Part shown: positions 61,221-64,000 of the stretch, one piece after another
Position numbering within the stretch: position 1 is the stretch's first letter
How the letters are laid out: every line of letters begins with the position of its first letter
Source: an uncultured Erwinia sp.
GTDB taxonomy: Bacteria; Pseudomonadota; Gammaproteobacteria; Enterobacterales; Enterobacteriaceae
Assembly (NCBI GenBank): GCA_946221915.1
Contig: CAMIKG010000011.1
Location: 1-64,000 of the forward strand
Length of the DNA: 64,000 bases
Direction of reading: 5' to 3'
Program-made: the position numbers and the translations under genes
Notes under the pieces: model-generated
Databases searched by the model: none
What the model was told of the DNA's origin: nothing
What the model saw: the letters and a program-made list of their open reading frames with translations, nothing else

Positions 61221-62129
61221 GTGGAAAGACTGGATTGCGATCGTATGCTGGTGGCGGTAATGGAAACCGGCAGTTTTACCGCTGCCGCGCAGCGACTGGG
61301 CACCAGTCATGGTCAGGCGTCGAAACTGATTTCGCGGCTGGAGCGTGAGCTGGGTGTGCAACTGTTCCGCCGCAGCACGCGCGCGCTTAATGCTACCGAC
61401 GTCGGGCTGGCCTACTACGAAAAAGTGCGGCTGCTGCTGGCGGAGTATGATGCGCTGAATGATTCAGTGCGTAACTCTTCACAATCCCCCAGCGGGCGGC
61501 TGCGTATCTCCGCGCCGGTCACTTTTGGCGCAACCCGGCTGGCGCATCCGCTGATTGAGTTCGCCCGCCGTTATCCGGGAATTGAACTGGATGTCAGTTT
61601 TGCTGACCGGGTGGTGAGCGTGGTGGATGAAGGTTTTGACGTCGCGCTGCGCATCGGCCAGCTTGAAGACAGCAGCCTGATGGCGCGCAAGTTGTGCGAT
61701 ATCCGTATCCTTCTGGTGGCGTCGCCGCACTATCTGCAGGCGCGCGGTGTGCCGCAGCACTGGCAGCAGCTGACACAGCATGACTGCATTATCGACACCA
61801 ATTTCCGCGACCCCTATCGCTGGCCTTTTCAGGAAGGGGAGCAGAGTGTGCAGCAGCCGGTTAATGGCCGCCTGAAATTCTCCAATGCGGAAGTTTGCCT
61901 GCAGGCCGCCTGTGCCGGACTCGGCATTGCCTGCCTGCCGACGTTTGTGGCGGGCGACGCGCTGCGCAGCAAAAAACTTGTGCCGGTACTTGAGGCTTAT
62001 CCATTACCGGTGATGGGCCTGTTCGCTCTCTATCCGCCCGCCAAATACCTGGCACATAAGTCGCGTACGCTGATTGATTATCTGGCCGGCGCCTTTGCCG
62101 GTGAACCTGTCTGGGAGCAGGGCTGGTGA
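61221..62129 (+). CDS. LysR-type regulator (DsdC/YhjC-like class)
   Basis: A 302-residue LysR-type regulator: HTH about 1-60 (LLVAVMETGSFTAAAQRLGT-like start, GQASKLISRLERELG), then the substrate-binding domain with LRISAPVTFGATRLAHPLI at ~92 and VALRIGQLEDSSLMAR near 145. The layout is that of the large PA0477/YafC-like group often found beside quinone or glutathione S-transferase genes. The start is a GTG after GAGGAACGCC. The neighbouring yqjG is 105 bp downstream on the same strand and may be its target. Confidence 0.85.
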   Translation: MERLDCDRMLVAVMETGSFTAAAQRLGTSHGQASKLISRLERELGVQLFRRSTRALNATDVGLAYYEKVRLLLAEYDALNDSVRNSSQSPSGRLRISAPVTFGATRLAHPLIEFARRYPGIELDVSFADRVVSVVDEGFDVALRIGQLEDSSLMARKLCDIRILLVASPHYLQARGVPQHWQQLTQHDCIIDTNFRDPYRWPFQEGEQSVQQPVNGRLKFSNAEVCLQAACAGLGIACLPTFVAGDALRSKKLVPVLEAYPLPVMGLFALYPPAKYLAHKSRTLIDYLAGAFAGEPVWEQGW

Positions 62130-62233
62130 TTATTTCCATAATGGAAATAAATATCCTCTCCTGAGAGGGATAATCATCGTAATGGAAATAAGCTACCTTA
62201 GCGCTATTCACTTAAGCGCTCACAGGAGGCGTT

Positions 62234-63208
62234 ATGCTGGTTAATGGTAAATGGACGGCGGAGTGGCACCCGGTACAGGCCACTGATGAGAAGGGGGGCT
62301 TTGTCCGTCAAACCTCCAGCTTTCGCCACTGGGTGACGCCGGATGGTACGCCGGGCATCACCGGCGAAGGCGGCTTTCAGGCGGAGCCGGATCGTTATCA
62401 TCTGTATGTGGCGCTGATTTGCCCATGGGCCTCACGCACCCTGATTGCCCGCAAGCTGAAAGGGCTGGAAGAGGTGGTGTCGGTATCGGTGGTGGAGCCG
62501 TGGATACTCGACCAGGGCTGGCATTTTGGCGACTATCCTGGCGCGAATCGCGATGAGCTGAATCAGGCCGAATGGCTGCACCAGCTGTATACCCGGGCTG
62601 ACGCCACCTTTACCGGCCGCGCAACGGTGCCGGTGCTGTGGGACAAGAAAACCCATACTATCGTCAACAACGAGTCGGCGGATATCGTGCGCATGTTTAA
62701 CAGCGGATTTGGTGAGCTGGCGCGTCACGATATCGATCTCTGCCCGGCGCTGCTGCGTGCGGAAATTGATGCGCTAAATGCCGAGATCTATCCACGGCTG
62801 AACAACGGCGTCTATCGCACCGGGTTTGCCACCACGCAAGAGAGCTATCAGGAAGCGTTTAACGACGTGTTCGCGATGCTGGATAAACTGGAACAACGAC
62901 TGAGCGATAACCGCAGCTTCCTGATCGGCGAACAGCTGACCGAAGCGGATATCCGCCTGTTTGTCACGCTGATCCGTTTTGATGCGGCGTACCATGGGGT
63001 GTTTAAATGTAACCTGCGTCAGTTGCGTGAATATCCGCTGCTGCACCGTTACACCCGTCGTATGCTGGATATTCCGGGCGTGCGCGCCACGGTGAATATT
63101 GATCATATCAAGCAGGGTTATTACTCGATTAAGGCGCTGAACCCGAACGGCATTGTGCCAGTCGGTCCGGATTTGAGTGACTATGGTTTTAGCGGAGAGG
63201 GACAATGA
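62234..63208 (+). CDS. yqjG: Glutathionyl-hydroquinone reductase YqjG
   Basis: A 324-residue Xi-class glutathione transferase that reduces glutathionyl-hydroquinones. The thioredoxin-like domain carries the catalytic CPWA motif with Cys63, then SVVEPWIL and VPVLWDKKTHTIVNNESADI. An all-helical C-terminal domain holds LNAEIYPRLNNGVYRTGFA near 178-196. Length matches E. coli YqjG within a few residues. The start follows AGGAGGCG. It overlaps the esterase gene by ATGA. Confidence 0.92.
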   Translation: MLVNGKWTAEWHPVQATDEKGGFVRQTSSFRHWVTPDGTPGITGEGGFQAEPDRYHLYVALICPWASRTLIARKLKGLEEVVSVSVVEPWILDQGWHFGDYPGANRDELNQAEWLHQLYTRADATFTGRATVPVLWDKKTHTIVNNESADIVRMFNSGFGELARHDIDLCPALLRAEIDALNAEIYPRLNNGVYRTGFATTQESYQEAFNDVFAMLDKLEQRLSDNRSFLIGEQLTEADIRLFVTLIRFDAAYHGVFKCNLRQLREYPLLHRYTRRMLDIPGVRATVNIDHIKQGYYSIKALNPNGIVPVGPDLSDYGFSGEGQ

Positions 63209-63816
63209 GCAAAAATTTGCTGATTCTGTTGCACGGCGTTGGCAGTAACGGCGCGGATATGCAGGGACTGGCGCGTTATCTGGTGCCGTCGCTGCCAGGC
63301 GTCAGCTTTGCCTGTCCTGACGGCACGGCGCGCTTTGATGGCGGCGGTCCGGGCTTTCAGTGGTTCAGCCTGCAGGGCGTGACGCCAGAGACGCGTCCGG
63401 CGCGGATTGTCGCCGCGCGTGCGGCATTTGACGCCACGATTGACACCATCCTGCAGCAGCATGGCGTGACGCCGGGCGAGGACAACATTATTCTCGGCGG
63501 CTTTTCGCAGGGAGCAATTATGGCGCTGGATGTGCTGGTAAGTGGGCGCTTACCTCTGGCGGGAGTGGTCTCACTCTCCGGACGTCTGGCCTCGCCGGAG
63601 CCTTTTAACCTTGCGGCGGATCAGGCGGCACTGCTGGTGCACGGCAAAGCCGATGCCGTGATCCCGTGGAGCGAGAGCGAGCAGGCCGCACAGCGCCTGA
63701 GCGCGGCAGGTGTGACGGTGGAGAGCTTCTTTGAAGCGGATACGCCGCATACCGTGACAGCGGCTGGGGTCAGCCATGCGCTGGCCTTTATCCGCCAGCG
63801 TTTTAACCTCGACTAA
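63205..63816 (+). CDS. Phospholipase/carboxylesterase-family hydrolase
   Basis: A 203-residue alpha/beta hydrolase of the YpfH/carboxylesterase-2 group. The catalytic triad is readable: Ser101 in GGFSQG, Asp150 in HGKADAVIPW and His182 in DTPHTV. The oxyanion motif LLHGVGSNGAD is at about 8-18. Substrate unknown; short acyl esters are likely. Translationally coupled to yqjG (ATGA), suggesting they act on related quinone or ester compounds (inference). A further gene starts 11 bp downstream. Confidence 0.85.
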   Translation: MSKNLLILLHGVGSNGADMQGLARYLVPSLPGVSFACPDGTARFDGGGPGFQWFSLQGVTPETRPARIVAARAAFDATIDTILQQHGVTPGEDNIILGGFSQGAIMALDVLVSGRLPLAGVVSLSGRLASPEPFNLAADQAALLVHGKADAVIPWSESEQAAQRLSAAGVTVESFFEADTPHTVTAAGVSHALAFIRQRFNLD

Positions 63817-63827
63817 GTGAGCAGAAA

Positions 63828-64000
63828 ATGAGCCAGTTAGCTTTTTCCCTGGCGGCTGACAGCACGCGCTTTAGCTGGCCTGAGACATCCCGTACGCTGG
63901 AGGTGGCGCGCGGTTATCACCATCTCACCGCCGGGCTGGCGCGCTCGGGGCAGCTGACGGACTACGATGTGGAAATGATGATCTACCGCAGCGAAGAGAT
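63828..64000 (+). CDS. Unknown protein, truncated by the window end
   Basis: Only the first 57 codons are visible (MSQLAFSLAADSTRFSWPE and on to DYDVEMMIYRSEE). It starts 11 bp after the esterase gene with a weak GAGC site, so it probably continues the yqjG operon. The fragment is soluble and I do not recognise the family. Confidence 0.6.
   Translation, partial: MSQLAFSLAADSTRFSWPETSRTLEVARGYHHLTAGLARSGQLTDYDVEMMIYRSEE

Overview
The window reads as chromosome of a plant-associated member of the Enterobacterales, most likely Erwiniaceae or a close pectin-using relative. The evidence is gene order: fadE/gmhA-yafJ-yafK-dinB-pepD-gpt-frsA-crl-phoE-proBA-thrW is the Escherichia coli backbone order, and protein lengths match E. 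coli to the residue in most cases. Methionine salvage genes (mtnA, mtnK), a complete galactan locus like that of Dickeya, and a pectate lyase/KdgM pair point to life on plant tissue. Species cannot be read from the sequence alone.

Layout. 1-17.8 kb is conserved core: divergent mtnA/mtnK, fatty-acid and LPS genes, peptidoglycan and repair genes, the porin phoE and proline synthesis. 17.9-26.1 kb is more variable: an SDR enzyme, a frameshifted gene remnant, tRNA-Thr(CGU), then a lactose-operon-like unit (LacY-type permease, GH42 beta-galactosidase, AraC-type activator) behind a promoter laid out like araBAD, then a cysteine hydrolase, a lipoprotein and satP. 26.4-30.3 kb holds a pectin module (periplasmic PL2 pectate lyase, KdgM porin, KdgR-like site) and an orphan LuxR-type regulator. 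30.4-38.1 kb carries hiuH with hprRS, a three-gene GIDE/LemA membrane operon, a CigR-like protein, small unknowns and a 32-residue YoaK-like membrane protein. 38.3-49.8 kb is the galactan locus ganK / ganEFG-A-B, an orphan PTS IIB gene, ganL and ganR. 49.9-64 kb has an AI-2E family transporter, lplA, two chemoreceptors, a gallate-decarboxylase-like lpdC-lpdB unit with its LysR regulator, and a glutathionyl-hydroquinone reductase/esterase pair; a last gene runs off the end.

How they work together. Galactan would be cut by GanA, enter through GanL, be taken up by GanEFGK and be reduced to galactose by GanB, under a LacI-like GanR. Polygalacturonate fragments would enter through KdgM and be cut by PL2. 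A second, AraC-controlled GH42 unit appears tuned to an arabinose signal. Intergenic repeats are frequent: a CCTTCCCC-type REP-like hairpin family, and a larger ~105-bp hairpin present twice with compensating base changes. No CRISPR array, insertion sequence or prophage was seen.
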